Part shown: one piece after another, positions 25,186 through 34,268 of the stretch
Layout of the letters: each line of letters begins with the position of its first letter
Position numbering within the stretch: position 1 is the stretch's first letter
Source of the DNA: Ignavibacteriota bacterium
GTDB lineage: Bacteria > Bacteroidota > Ignavibacteria > Tepidaquicellales > OLB5
Length of the DNA: 64,000 nucleotides
Assembly (NCBI GenBank): GCA_003820375.1
Contig: RPQH01000004.1
Coordinates: forward strand, 25,843-89,842
Direction of reading: 5' to 3'
Position numbers and translations under genes: made by a program
The notes under the pieces: generated by a model
What the model was told of the DNA's origin: nothing
What the model saw: only the letters and a program-made list of their open reading frames with translations
Database searches by the model: none

Positions 25186-25869
25186 TTAGTTTAATTTATT
25201 TGGGGTATTTGAAAAATCCAAAAAAATATGGAACAATTCTTTAAGATTGCCTTTAAAAAAGAAATAAGAAATATAATTTTTTTTATTTTTGGTCAATATT
25301 TCCTTATTCGAATATGTTGAAATAACTTTTGAATTAATACTCCCTACAATATTATTAACTTTGCCATTTAAGACATACCCAAGCATAAAGCCATCAGTTT
25401 CATAGATCCCTTTTATAAATTTACCCATTCCAGCATCCTCAACATATTCGTCAACAAGAAAATTAGCCCGCTTGAATGAAGTATTTTTTTCAGCCAAAAG
25501 TTTTGCTTCAATACCAAATTTTATTCTTGGTTTATAACTGAAGTTTGTAATGTGCAAATCAAAACGCTTAGCTTTATTAGGATTAACTTCTCCTTTTCTA
25601 ATTGGTTTTGTGTATTGATGTAGTTCAGGAGCAATATAAAAAGGCAGTTCATCTTCATCAATAATCGCTTCAATATGATCATAGAGTCCTGCTGTAATTA
25701 TAGTTTCATCTTCTGAAAAAACCTTAGTTGAATCAGACAAATAATTTAGATAGCTTCTCTCAATGATTTCAGTACAATGATTCCTTACATCGCTGTAAAG
25801 CTTTAATGCTATTTCACTGTCTAAAAAATTTGTATTTAAAGGACTGTTATGTTCGGAAATATATCCCAT
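25186..25869 (-). CDS. PD-(D/E)XK-type restriction nuclease subunit
   Basis: 227 residues. KRFDLHITNF followed by IKFGIEAKLL is the D-x(n)-E-x-K core of a PD-(D/E)XK nuclease, and an upstream ETIITAGLYDHIE helix could provide the additional acidic residue. The start overlaps the stop of the methyltransferase gene by one base, so it is translationally coupled to it. Likely the cleavage subunit of the restriction-modification pair. The C-terminus (FLDFSNTPNKLN) ends 3 bases from a tRNA-Asn fragment and could have been altered by integration. Confidence 0.7.
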   Translation of the reverse strand: MGYISEHNSPLNTNFLDSEIALKLYSDVRNHCTEIIERSYLNYLSDSTKVFSEDETIITAGLYDHIEAIIDEDELPFYIAPELHQYTKPIRKGEVNPNKAKRFDLHITNFSYKPRIKFGIEAKLLAEKNTSFKRANFLVDEYVEDAGMGKFIKGIYETDGFMLGYVLNGKVNNIVGSINSKVISTYSNKEILTKNKKNYISYFFFKGNLKELFHIFLDFSNTPNKLN

Positions 25870-28800
25870 TATTTGTTGCGCTGAGTTAAAATTTCTACTA
25901 TTAAGCTATCGGCATCATTCAGTGCTGCTGCTTTAGACCAAAAACGTTTTTGGTTAGGTTTAATCAGATAGAAGGTATTTTGTCTTGGAAGATCATATTT
26001 TATGATTCTTCTGTAATAAATACTTGCTGAGTGTTGTTTAAATGTTTTTTCATTTATTTTATAGAGTACATTTGAAATATTTTCTAGTGATTCTTCAATT
26101 TCATTTTTTATGGAAGGGCTTTTTTCAAAAACAAACTTTACGCAAACCAATTCATCTTTTGGAGTAGTGTTCGGATAAATTTCAGATGTAAGGCGGATAG
26201 ATGAATCTTTAAACTGTTTATTGACAACGTCTAAATAAACTTGTGTATATTGCTTAATATCTTTATCAACACTAACCGATTTCTCTGCACCGCTATTCTT
26301 GTAATTTTCTTTCAACACGTTACTGTAATTCAAAATATTTTCAATGAGTGCATGTTCTGCTTTTGTAATCTTCAATTTATGATATATAATGCTGTCGATT
26401 TCTCTTTTAATTGGCTCAATTTTTTGTTTAAACAGTAAATCATCAAACGCATTACTTTTATAAATAGAGATAATTGAATCAACTTTTGCAGCAATTTCAC
26501 TAATAGTTTCGTTGTTCAAAATGTAAGGTATAGCTGGAAACGAAGTTGCCTCATTTCTTTGAATGCGGTTTCTGTCTACACCAATAGACGCGCTTATCTG
26601 AATGAAGTAGTAAGTAGCTAAAGAAGAATTTAAACAAGCCGCTGCCGCTTTGTGAAAGTCATCATCTTTATCTAAAAGTTTTATACCTTTTGAAGCACTA
26701 AGATAAGCGCAGTTATAGTCAATGAAAGAACAACATAATTCACCATCTTTTGTCCCTTCTTTGAAAAGTAAAAGAGGTGGTGAGAACAAATCTCTTTCGT
26801 CTGTCCTCAATGATGTATAATCTTTAAATTCATTGAGTTTAATTTTTGGTTTCAGAGTATAGTATGGAAAAATATAATCAGTTACAATGAAATGATGTTC
26901 GTCTAAGTGTGGATTCCCTCTCCGAGATGCAGTGTTGTCTTTTATCAACCCCATTCCTTGACAGATTTTGTGCTCATCGAAAGATTCAATTTTATTTAAT
27001 CTGTTGATGAACTTTATATCACGTAGACTACCATACATTGTAATCTTAAAAATTTTGGAATTGGGTTTTAATACTTCTTGGATTGGTAAATATTTAATTT
27101 CGGAGGCATCAATAGAAATTGTATTTCTGTTTTGAATTGCATCGGTAGTTTTTGGGACACAATAAATAATAGTTTCATTCTCTTTGATTTTACGCAGTTC
27201 TCGTTGCTTGTAAATAATGAGTGCCGCTGCTTGTTTCGCTTTTTCAAATAACACATTTCGTATTACTGAAAAATTAACTATAATTGAAACTTTGTTTCCT
27301 GAAAAGAATTTTAGCCGGAAATTATCATCTGTCCCGCTAGTGTTGAATAGAACTTTAGCTGAGGAAATTAAAGCTATTGTTGCATTAGGAGCAATGGAGG
27401 GGCAATAAGAAAGAAAGCCCTTTATAATATCACGTTTTAAATCCCAATGATATTGTCTAGCCCATGATAAAATTTCATCATCTACATTGCTTCTTTTCCA
27501 TGGGGGGTTACCAATTATCAAGTCAAATTTTGTAGAAAAAAACATTTCTATTTTTTCTATTGGATTTTCTTTAAATTTTTTCCCTTCACGGACGAATGTA
27601 TTTGCCTGCAAAAGATTTAAACCAAACTTTTCGTCAGCTCTCTGTTCAATTTCTTCTTTTTTAGTCCAATAAATCAGCGGTTGGAATTTTACTTTGCGTA
27701 AAATCTCCTTTGGATTCATGTGATGCAGAAAAGATAGATACAAACTAAATGCTGTTATTTTGATTGCTTCAGGATGAATTTCAATCCCGTAAATGTTGTT
27801 GAGTAATAACTCGGTCAGGGTTTCTTTTGATAGTTCCGTCTGTTTGTTGGCGTATTTCCATCTCTCTATAATACGCTTAAAACCTTCTACTAAAAAAATT
27901 CCACTGCCACACGCAGGATCAAGGATTTTTATTTTGTAATTAGTATCGTATTTACTCGGCATTGGCAAGACTTCGTTGTATACAAATTCAACCAGCATTT
28001 GTGGAGTGTAATATGCGCCTAATTCACGTTTCCCTTTAGTTTTATTATCGATAATTATATTTTTAGTTATATCTTCTTCACTCATAAACTCTTCGTAAAT
28101 TGCACTTATCAATTCAATCGGAATATGTTTAAAATCAAAAAAATTAAAAAAGTACTTTTGTCCCGTCTGTAAATCAGTTTCATGAGTGAAGCATTCGTAA
28201 ATCAGATTTAATATATTAGGTTTTTTAAGAATTGCTGATTCTTCATTTGCTGTTATTGGGAATAAATCACCATTAAATTTTTCTTTTAGAAAAGAAAACA
28301 GGACGTAGGTTTCTTTCGGATAATTTTGAAGCAGTGTAAAGAAGTTGTCCGCAACTTTCGTTTCTGTTTTAATATCCTTTTTACTTAGAATCTCCCTTTG
28401 TTCCAAGTACAAGGTAAACAAGCTTCTACCCAACAAATCGTGAATCGTGCTAAAACTAAGATTGTAAGAATCGTGCAGTTGTTTCCTAGCCTCTCTTAAT
28501 TGACTGATTAGTTTTTTATCCACTCGTTGGTGGGTGCTTAGGTGCAATTCGTATCCAAAAACTTTTTCGCTATCCAGTTTTGCCTGGCTTAATATCTCAG
28601 CTAATCGTTCAAGGTCATGGTCAGTTGTGCTAAATTCAGCCTTTTCAATGCGAGAAATTTCATACGGATTATTTACTGGTTTTGCATAATTATCAATAAT
28701 TTTGATTACATCAGGTGTAATAATAAGTGTTAATGGAGTTCTGCATTCATTCCAAAAGCGCTTGTGAAGCTCAATAACCAAGTTATTGTCATAACTGCTT

Positions 28801-29012
28801 AGTTTTTTGATATATATTATCGGTGTAGTATCTGTGAAATAGATTGCATCTAACTGAAGACTTTCATCACGGAAGGCATTACTTGCTATGTAGTATTGAA
28901 ATGCAAACTTGCTGCTGTTGGGTTTGTTGTTTTGTTGTTTTGTAATTAAACCTTTTTGCCAACCAGCTTTAGAAGAGATTTTTCGAAGAATTTTATTTGT
29001 ATCAGTCGGCAA
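25869..29012 (-). CDS. N6-adenine DNA methyltransferase, Eco57I/type IIG-like
   Basis: 1047 residues. The N-terminal 330 residues include a nuclease-like or recognition-associated region without a clear catalytic site. The methyltransferase core has KRELGAYYTPQMLVEFVY, motif I ILDPACGSGIFLVEG and motif IV LIIGNPPWKR, all typical of Eco57I-family amino-methyltransferases. The C-terminal 450 residues (with EATSFPAIPYIL) would be the DNA-recognition part. It modifies adenine in a specific sequence and pairs with the nuclease encoded next. No specificity subunit gene is present. Confidence 0.88.
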   Translation of the reverse strand: MPTDTNKILRKISSKAGWQKGLITKQQNNKPNSSKFAFQYYIASNAFRDESLQLDAIYFTDTTPIIYIKKLSSYDNNLVIELHKRFWNECRTPLTLIITPDVIKIIDNYAKPVNNPYEISRIEKAEFSTTDHDLERLAEILSQAKLDSEKVFGYELHLSTHQRVDKKLISQLREARKQLHDSYNLSFSTIHDLLGRSLFTLYLEQREILSKKDIKTETKVADNFFTLLQNYPKETYVLFSFLKEKFNGDLFPITANEESAILKKPNILNLIYECFTHETDLQTGQKYFFNFFDFKHIPIELISAIYEEFMSEEDITKNIIIDNKTKGKRELGAYYTPQMLVEFVYNEVLPMPSKYDTNYKIKILDPACGSGIFLVEGFKRIIERWKYANKQTELSKETLTELLLNNIYGIEIHPEAIKITAFSLYLSFLHHMNPKEILRKVKFQPLIYWTKKEEIEQRADEKFGLNLLQANTFVREGKKFKENPIEKIEMFFSTKFDLIIGNPPWKRSNVDDEILSWARQYHWDLKRDIIKGFLSYCPSIAPNATIALISSAKVLFNTSGTDDNFRLKFFSGNKVSIIVNFSVIRNVLFEKAKQAAALIIYKQRELRKIKENETIIYCVPKTTDAIQNRNTISIDASEIKYLPIQEVLKPNSKIFKITMYGSLRDIKFINRLNKIESFDEHKICQGMGLIKDNTASRRGNPHLDEHHFIVTDYIFPYYTLKPKIKLNEFKDYTSLRTDERDLFSPPLLLFKEGTKDGELCCSFIDYNCAYLSASKGIKLLDKDDDFHKAAAACLNSSLATYYFIQISASIGVDRNRIQRNEATSFPAIPYILNNETISEIAAKVDSIISIYKSNAFDDLLFKQKIEPIKREIDSIIYHKLKITKAEHALIENILNYSNVLKENYKNSGAEKSVSVDKDIKQYTQVYLDVVNKQFKDSSIRLTSEIYPNTTPKDELVCVKFVFEKSPSIKNEIEESLENISNVLYKINEKTFKQHSASIYYRRIIKYDLPRQNTFYLIKPNQKRFWSKAAALNDADSLIVEILTQRNK

Positions 29013-29361
29013 CTTAATTATTAATTTTAAAAATTTAATTTTAGATCAATTTTTATTTTCTAACTCTGTCAAGTTACAAAAAAAAATTCTTGTAAACAGT
29101 ATCTTACAATGGTACTTTTTTAAGTTAACTTTTATTAAAATAGACTAAAACACAAAAATCCCGCACATGAGGGTTTTTAGCTGAAATTGTTCAATATTTA
29201 CAAATTCTTAATATACTCTCATGCTGTATAAGAGATAGAACAGTAATTTAAAAACAAATAATAAGTAAAATTCTAACAATATCGATATTTAAGGATTATT
29301 AATTTACTCTTTAGCACTAATAATTGTTCAGTAATCATCATAAAGAGAACTCGCTACGATT
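29013..29361. other. Intergenic region upstream of the methyltransferase
   Basis: AT-rich, no gene. A weak hairpin AAAATCCC/GGGTTTTT at about 29155-29178 could end plus-strand transcripts. The promoter of the restriction-modification genes should lie here, but none is clear. Confidence 0.4.
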
Positions 29362-29547
29362 TGGCTACGGTTTATAAAGAAATAAGGGTATTATATAGAT
29401 AATAGAGAATATAATACCAGCGAAATTTTGCAATTTACAGTAAGTATAGTTTTTGAAAGTGATTTGTAATCAGCAGGTCGGGGGTTCAAGTCCCTTCGCC
29501 AGCTCAAAAAAAATAAGGCACTTAGAATAAAAACTGAGTGCTTTTTT
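29362..29547 (+). mobile_element. Island end B: conserved block, tRNA-Thr 3' half and hairpin
   Basis: Same architecture and orientation as 13469-13654: GGCTACGGTTTATA with trailing GGGTATT, a TTTTGCAATTTAC block, a tRNA 3' half, then AATAAGGCACTTAGAATAAAA and the closing arm CTGAGTGC with a T-run (hairpin at 29515-29547). The tRNA part is Thr here and Asp there. A duplicate of GCTACGATTTG directly precedes the first block at 29353. Confidence 0.65.
29463..29504 (+). other. 3' half of a tRNA-Thr(TGT), attachment-site remnant
   Basis: Anticodon loop TTTGTAA (anticodon TGT), stem TCAGC, variable AGGTC, T-arm GGGGG-TTCAAGT-CCCTT with two G-T pairs, acceptor strand CGCCAGC and discriminator T. 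The 5' half is missing and the break is again at the anticodon loop. Confidence 0.8.
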
Positions 29548-29630
29548 ATTTATTGGTTTTATAAAAGAATGGACACATAAGGAAGTTAAGATACAAAATG
29601 ATATAATATCATAAGTCAATTATATTATTT

Positions 29631-30575
29631 CTAAATAATTGTTGCTGAAATTCTTTTTATTAGTTTATCATATAATTCTTCACCTGTTTCCCACACAATA
29701 TAATTTTTGTGGTTCACATCAAAATGAATTTTATCAAACCAGTCTTTGCGGCATGTATAAATGACGTCTATACCTATTCCCTGAGCAAAGCCTGCTTCAA
29801 AGTATACACCGCCCCTATTCCCGGTAAAGTCAGCTATCAAAAATTTGCTTTTCCTAATTTCTGAAATGATATTATCAACAATATCACTGTTAAAATCGAT
29901 GTTATCGATTTTTAACGGCTTAAAATGCTTCTCACCTTCTAAAAGAATACCGTCGAGTGTCTTTCCCTCAATTGCCGGACACATGTAGTTTTCAAACACA
30001 CCCTCAATCTCTTTGTCAAGCCACATAGCTACAAAAGACTGCGTACTGATAATTGGTTTAGTGAGTAGTTCTTCTGCTTTTTCTATACCTTTAAAAGATA
30101 AAACAAAATACTGGAGAGATGTAACAGATTCCAGATATCCTTCCTCTTTGAGCAATTTTATCATCTGCTTTAATTCGTCATGATCTTTTGCATAACCAAT
30201 AGCTGGGTAATAATCATATGCAGTTGCTTTAAAGAACGTTTCGCTTTTTCTGTAAAAATAAAGTATCAGCTTATCGAGTCGCTGTCGCATTGTGGTTGGT
30301 AATGTGACGGAATGGATCAAGCTTTCAAAATTTTCTTCCATTATTGCTTGTTCGTCTAAATGCAATTCAAAGCGTTCCCTAATCACACCTGCTAATATGT
30401 TTCTGCTGTTAGCAAATTTTTCACAAATATCAGATGGTAAATTATGACGAGATTCATATGTTATTAAATATCTACCGCAATTGGGACAGTTCATTTCTTC
30501 AATATCTGCTAGTCCATGAACTTTAATTACTGCTTTTTCTTCACAAAAGATGCATTGTATAAGAGTTTCTGTCAT
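29631..30575 (-). CDS. Zinc-ribbon protein with nucleoside deoxyribosyltransferase/TIR-like C-terminal domain
   Basis: Start taken at ATG 30575 (MTETLIQCIFC); the open frame extends to 30602. Residues 7-45 hold two CxxC pairs (CIFC, CPNC), a zinc ribbon. The middle has a winged-helix-like stretch (DELKQMIKLLKEEGYLESV). The C-terminal 120 residues contain SKFLIADFTGNRGGVYFEAG then FAQGIGIDVIYTC, the Rossmann-like nucleoside 2-deoxyribosyltransferase/TIR-related pattern with the catalytic-type glutamate in YFEAGFA. Such domains act on nucleosides or NAD and are often effectors of anti-phage proteins. It lies 84 bases from island end B. A defence role is inference. Confidence 0.65.
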   Translation of the reverse strand: MTETLIQCIFCEEKAVIKVHGLADIEEMNCPNCGRYLITYESRHNLPSDICEKFANSRNILAGVIRERFELHLDEQAIMEENFESLIHSVTLPTTMRQRLDKLILYFYRKSETFFKATAYDYYPAIGYAKDHDELKQMIKLLKEEGYLESVTSLQYFVLSFKGIEKAEELLTKPIISTQSFVAMWLDKEIEGVFENYMCPAIEGKTLDGILLEGEKHFKPLKIDNIDFNSDIVDNIISEIRKSKFLIADFTGNRGGVYFEAGFAQGIGIDVIYTCRKDWFDKIHFDVNHKNYIVWETGEELYDKLIKRISATII

Positions 30576-30750
30576 TGTTGTAAAATAAATTTTTAGTAAC
30601 AATTATGGCATTAGAAATTTCAAACATGTCATTCATTTTAATCTAATAACCTATAAAATATAAAGAAAATACCATAGAAAAACTACAAATAGGTGTTCAC
30701 TTGTTGTTGTTTTTTTGAATAAAATATAAAGAAATTAATTTGTATTTTGC

Positions 30751-30996
30751 ATGAACTATAATATTTTAATTTTAATGGAACTTACAAGTTTAAATTTCCA
30801 TAAGGGAGATATTGTACGCTTGAAATCGGGCAGCCCCCAAATGACAATTCAGGCAATTACAAATAATGGTTTGGTTGACTGCATATGGTTTGATAAAGAC
30901 GGCAAGCATGTTGAATCATTTCCTGTTGAAACACTGGAAAAAGTCGATTCTAATGAGTCATCTATAAGTTTTCAGCTTAGGGAAAAAAGGTATTAA
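30751..30996 (+). CDS. DUF2158/YodC-like small protein
   Basis: 81 residues, or 73 from the second ATG at 30775. GDIVRLKSGSPQMTI then GLVDCIWFDKDGKHVESFP is the DUF2158 pattern: a KOW-like small beta fold with G-D-x-V-x-L-K-S-G-x-P-x-M-T. The function of the family is unknown. It stands alone on the plus strand. Confidence 0.75.
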   Translation: MNYNILILMELTSLNFHKGDIVRLKSGSPQMTIQAITNNGLVDCIWFDKDGKHVESFPVETLEKVDSNESSISFQLREKRY

Positions 30997-31158
30997 TATA
31001 TTCTACATTAAACCAATTAACATGATAGTTAGTTGAACCAGAAGAAACAAACTTATATACTCATAACAAATTCTTAAAATATAATATCGAATCTTATCTT
31101 TTATATCAGAATTAATCTGTGATTCATCTAATTAGTACCTTATTGATTAATTCTGTCA

Positions 31159-31377
31159 CTATATTTTTGCTTCGCATTCTTCACATAAATTGATATACTG
31201 AATTTTACTTGTTTCAATTACTTCATCACCACTGTTGATAATTTTCATTTTAATATGGTTTTTACAAAATGTTTTCTTACATTTGGCACATTCATAATAA
31301 GATTCGTCTTCTTTATGTTCATTATTGTTCAAATCTTTTGGTAAAAAGAATTCTATACCACATTTAGTACATTTCAT
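31159..31377 (-). CDS. Small zinc-binding protein
   Basis: 72 residues from ATG 31377. Three cysteine pairs: CTKC, CAKC (with a following C-K-N-H) and CEEC, as in double zinc-ribbon or AN1/FYVE-type fingers. It overlaps the preceding gene's end by 14 bases. Third gene of a run of three small minus-strand genes; function unknown. Confidence 0.6.
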   Translation of the reverse strand: MKCTKCGIEFFLPKDLNNNEHKEDESYYECAKCKKTFCKNHIKMKIINSGDEVIETSKIQYINLCEECEAKI

Positions 31378-31597
31378 CGGTACCTCCAAAATATAAATTA
31401 GATGTCATACTAAGATACCCCTGCACAATTGCACCACTATATAATATTGCAGAGGCAACATGTGTTGTAGAACCATTTGTTTCCATTAGTTTAATAGTAT
31501 CATCCGCGATTTTTTCACATATTTCTCTGTGTGGTGTACCATTTGATTCAAAATAAACTTTGTACCCGTTGTAAACTTCATTCATAACTATTCTCAT
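31364..31597 (-). CDS. Small hypothetical protein
   Basis: 77 residues; MNEVYNGYKVYFESNGTPHR, EICEKIADDTIKLMETNG and AILYSGAIVQGYLS. No family recognised. Preceded by AAGGAG and 12 bases after the TPR-like gene; overlaps the zinc-binding gene that follows. Confidence 0.5.
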   Translation of the reverse strand: MRIVMNEVYNGYKVYFESNGTPHREICEKIADDTIKLMETNGSTTHVASAILYSGAIVQGYLSMTSNLYFGGTDEMY

Positions 31598-31609
31598 TTT
31601 TATTCTCCT

Positions 31610-31864
31610 TTATAATCCTAAAATTTTTCTTGCTGAGGGTAATTCAGGCTCAATACTAAGTGCCAAAGTAGCATATTGTCTTGCTTTAACTATATCATTG
31701 TCTTCCACCGCAGCTTTCGCTATTTCTGCATAAACAACTACTAATATATCAGGGTCTAATTCGCTTAAATTGTCTTCTAGTATTTTAATACCTGCTTTGT
31801 AATTGCCTATTGCAATTTGTTCAACTCCCTGTAAATATATTAATCTTGATTCTTCGAAATTCAT
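31610..31864 (-). CDS. TPR-like small protein
   Basis: 84 residues arranged as two helical hairpins: IYLQGVEQIAIGNYKAGIKI then VVVYAEIAKAAVEDNDIVKA with ARQYATLALSIEPELPSA, which ends in the P-x-x-x-A typical of tetratricopeptide repeats. A GGAG ribosome site precedes ATG. First gene of the three-gene run; a scaffold for protein contacts is the likely role. Confidence 0.55.
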   Translation of the reverse strand: MNFEESRLIYLQGVEQIAIGNYKAGIKILEDNLSELDPDILVVVYAEIAKAAVEDNDIVKARQYATLALSIEPELPSARKILGL

Positions 31865-32194
31865 TAATTCTCCTATTAATAAATTTATATTATTTAATAA
31901 TATTTATTTATTTCAAACTATTCAATTCAAAATATATGTATTAAATAGTCAGCAGTTAAAAAAATTAAAATACGTGGAAAGATTAAATGTTATATGATAT
32001 ATTTGGTGTTGCTTAGCCAACATTAAATAATACAATTATAATTTAATAAATCATTGCAATTCTTATGATGACTTGGAATAATTGAAATAGATAACTAAAT
32101 TTGCAAATACTGATGTATTATAAAAACAACCAGTTTTTTAAAATTTGTTAATAACACTCTCATAATTGAGAGGATGGCAAAAGGAGGACTTATT
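31865..32194. other. Divergent intergenic region
   Basis: 330 AT-rich bases between divergent genes; promoters for both sides must lie here, but no clear element, repeat or RNA gene is visible. Confidence 0.5.
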
Positions 32195-32740
32195 ATGCCA
32201 GTAATACAACATTTGGATACAGCATTAGATATTGCCAAACGGAAAAAGGAAGAAATGGAATTTCGTACCAAACGGCATAACTTTCTTAACTCAAAAGAAG
32301 GTGTAGAAAAAGCTAATGCTGAATTTCAATTATTAGTAAATTCACTAAAAACAAAATTTGCCGATATAAAGGAAGTATTTCCCAATTTCGAGATAGAAAA
32401 TAAAGAAATGAATTCATTGATAATTAAAGGTAATTACTTACTCTTAAATGTAGATTGGTATAATCCTATTGCAGATACGTTATTAGAAATTGACCCGTAT
32501 AAAAAAGCATGTCTGAAAGTGCTAATTAGAAAAGGAAAAATGTCAGACCGTTATAATGACATGCAAAACTATATAAACATATATAATAAAGTTTATCATT
32601 ATAATCTGTTTTATGGTAATGTATATGGGTGGGAATTGGAAGGTGTTAATAAAGCGAATGGTATAGATGGAACAGATAAATACGAAACGGCGGATGAATT
32701 AGCAGAGACAATATTACAAAGTCTCGTTTCTAATATTTAA
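32195..32740 (+). CDS. Hypothetical cytoplasmic protein
   Basis: Start chosen at ATG 32195 because AAAGGAGG lies 9 bases upstream; the frame is open from 32174. 181 residues: a charged helical N-terminus (LDIAKRKKEEMEFRTKRHNF) and a mixed alpha/beta C-terminal part with YGNVYGWELEGVNKANGIDG. No family recognised. It is followed after 21 bases by a membrane protein gene on the same strand, so the two may work together. Confidence 0.55.
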   Translation: MPVIQHLDTALDIAKRKKEEMEFRTKRHNFLNSKEGVEKANAEFQLLVNSLKTKFADIKEVFPNFEIENKEMNSLIIKGNYLLLNVDWYNPIADTLLEIDPYKKACLKVLIRKGKMSDRYNDMQNYINIYNKVYHYNLFYGNVYGWELEGVNKANGIDGTDKYETADELAETILQSLVSNI

Positions 32741-32761
32741 ATGCATATTTAAGATTGTTCT

Positions 32762-33628
32762 ATGGTATCAACAATTATTTATTTGGTAATGTTATTTGTA
32801 TTTTCAGTTGGGATATGGCACATGTTCTCTACAAAAAAGAAAGATAAAATAACATTCCACAGTTATCTTAATAAACATGCTGGTGTTGTTCAAACATATT
32901 TAGTCATTATATCGCTCCTTTTTGTAATTGTCACAGTGCTTGACACAGGTGAAGTATTTACCCTTAATAAGAATCAATTAATAGCAACACAAAATCAATT
33001 AGAGATTACAAAGTCAGCACTCGATAGTAGTGCTAAAGCAAATGGTAGAATAATTCATTATTTAGATTCAATTTCTAAGTCCTCTATGGGACTATTAACT
33101 AATGTTAATTCCATCTCTGATACAATTTCAAGATTTCCTAATAAATTAAATACAGTATCGAATAGCTTAAGTTCGTTAAATCTTATAACAAAAAAATATA
33201 CGGATGCAACTGAGAAAGAATTCGATAAAGAAGCTGATATACAGTTTAATTACATAAGTCAAAAAGACAGGGATATTTCATTCCAATTAGTAAACGTTGG
33301 TGAAGTAATTGGTTATATTGACAGGATTATAATATCAATCCCAAATTTAGATTGCGATATTAGTCTTCAATCAAGAAATATTGGGTTTAGTAATGATTTT
33401 ACAGATAATAATGATTCAACTAAATATTTTGGGTGGGCTGATTTTGGTTATCTTATTCCAAAAGAGTCAAAAATATTAAGAGCTGAGTTTAGCTATAATC
33501 CAAATGAATTTACTTCTGACACTAGAGTTAATGTAACAATTCAAATTGTTTTTCATTCTTTAAATCAAAAGGGGAAAATAGTTACAAAAGATTTTGAATA
33601 TACTTTAAAGTATACTAATGATCAATAA
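32762..33628 (+). CDS. Membrane-anchored protein with coiled coil
   Basis: 288 residues. Two N-terminal membrane helices (about 4-22 and 44-64), then a long coiled coil (NQLIATQNQLEITKSALDSS through about residue 150), then a beta-rich C-terminal domain of about 125 residues (DIQFNYISQKDRDISFQLVN ...). The layout suggests a sensor or scaffold with the C-terminal domain on the far side of the membrane. No family recognised. Paired with the preceding gene. Confidence 0.55.
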   Translation: MVSTIIYLVMLFVFSVGIWHMFSTKKKDKITFHSYLNKHAGVVQTYLVIISLLFVIVTVLDTGEVFTLNKNQLIATQNQLEITKSALDSSAKANGRIIHYLDSISKSSMGLLTNVNSISDTISRFPNKLNTVSNSLSSLNLITKKYTDATEKEFDKEADIQFNYISQKDRDISFQLVNVGEVIGYIDRIIISIPNLDCDISLQSRNIGFSNDFTDNNDSTKYFGWADFGYLIPKESKILRAEFSYNPNEFTSDTRVNVTIQIVFHSLNQKGKIVTKDFEYTLKYTNDQ

Positions 33629-33833
33629 AATTATTAGCGAAAATTCTTTTTATTACTATTGAAACATTTTTCAGTATTTTTTCACCATAATTTCAAGTTC
33701 AGAGTGTCAGTCTGCACTGATGTACGATAACCTCTTTGTGTTGCAATCTACCAACGTCCTCGATGTTCATTCATCCTGTAATTGAAAAATATCCATGAGA
33801 CACACTGGCAGTACAAAGAATTTGTCGTAATAC

Positions 33834-34268
33834 TTAAACAGGAATTTTATTCAGCAGAAGCCAGTATAATCCTATCTCACTTACTGCTTTCATGAATCCT
33901 TCAAACTCTACTGGTTTTACAATATAGCTGTTTACTCCCAGCTTATAGCTTTCAACAATATCTTTTTCTTCGTTTGATGATGTAAGCACTACAACAGGAA
34001 TATTTCTTGTGAGCTCGCTACATCTTATCTCTTTCAGAACTTGTAATCCATTAACTTTAGGAAGTTTCAAATCAAGAAGAATAACTTTAGGCTTGGCATC
34101 ATTATTTAAATATTCTCCCCGTGAAAACAGGTAGTCAAGTGCTTCTTCCCCATCGGTAACGGTATGAATATTGTTTGTAATCTTACCTTTTTTTAAAGCC
34201 CTTCTTGTTAATTCTGCATCATGTGGATTGTCTTCTACGAGCAATATCTCTATATCACTGTAATTCAT
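33834..34268 (-). CDS. Single-domain response regulator (Rcp1-like)
   Basis: 144 residues, one receiver domain: [18 protein letters not shown] (acidic pocket E-D), [12 protein letters not shown] (phosphoacceptor aspartate), VLTSS and IVKPVE (lysine). The E-D-N-P-x-D start and the ~15-residue insertion [16 protein letters not shown] are typical of the Rcp1 group that partners PAS/GAF or phytochrome-like kinases. The start overlaps the kinase gene by 14 bases. Confidence 0.92.
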   Translation of the reverse strand: MNYSDIEILLVEDNPHDAELTRRALKKGKITNNIHTVTDGEEALDYLFSRGEYLNNDAKPKVILLDLKLPKVNGLQVLKEIRCSELTRNIPVVVLTSSNEEKDIVESYKLGVNSYIVKPVEFEGFMKAVSEIGLYWLLLNKIPV

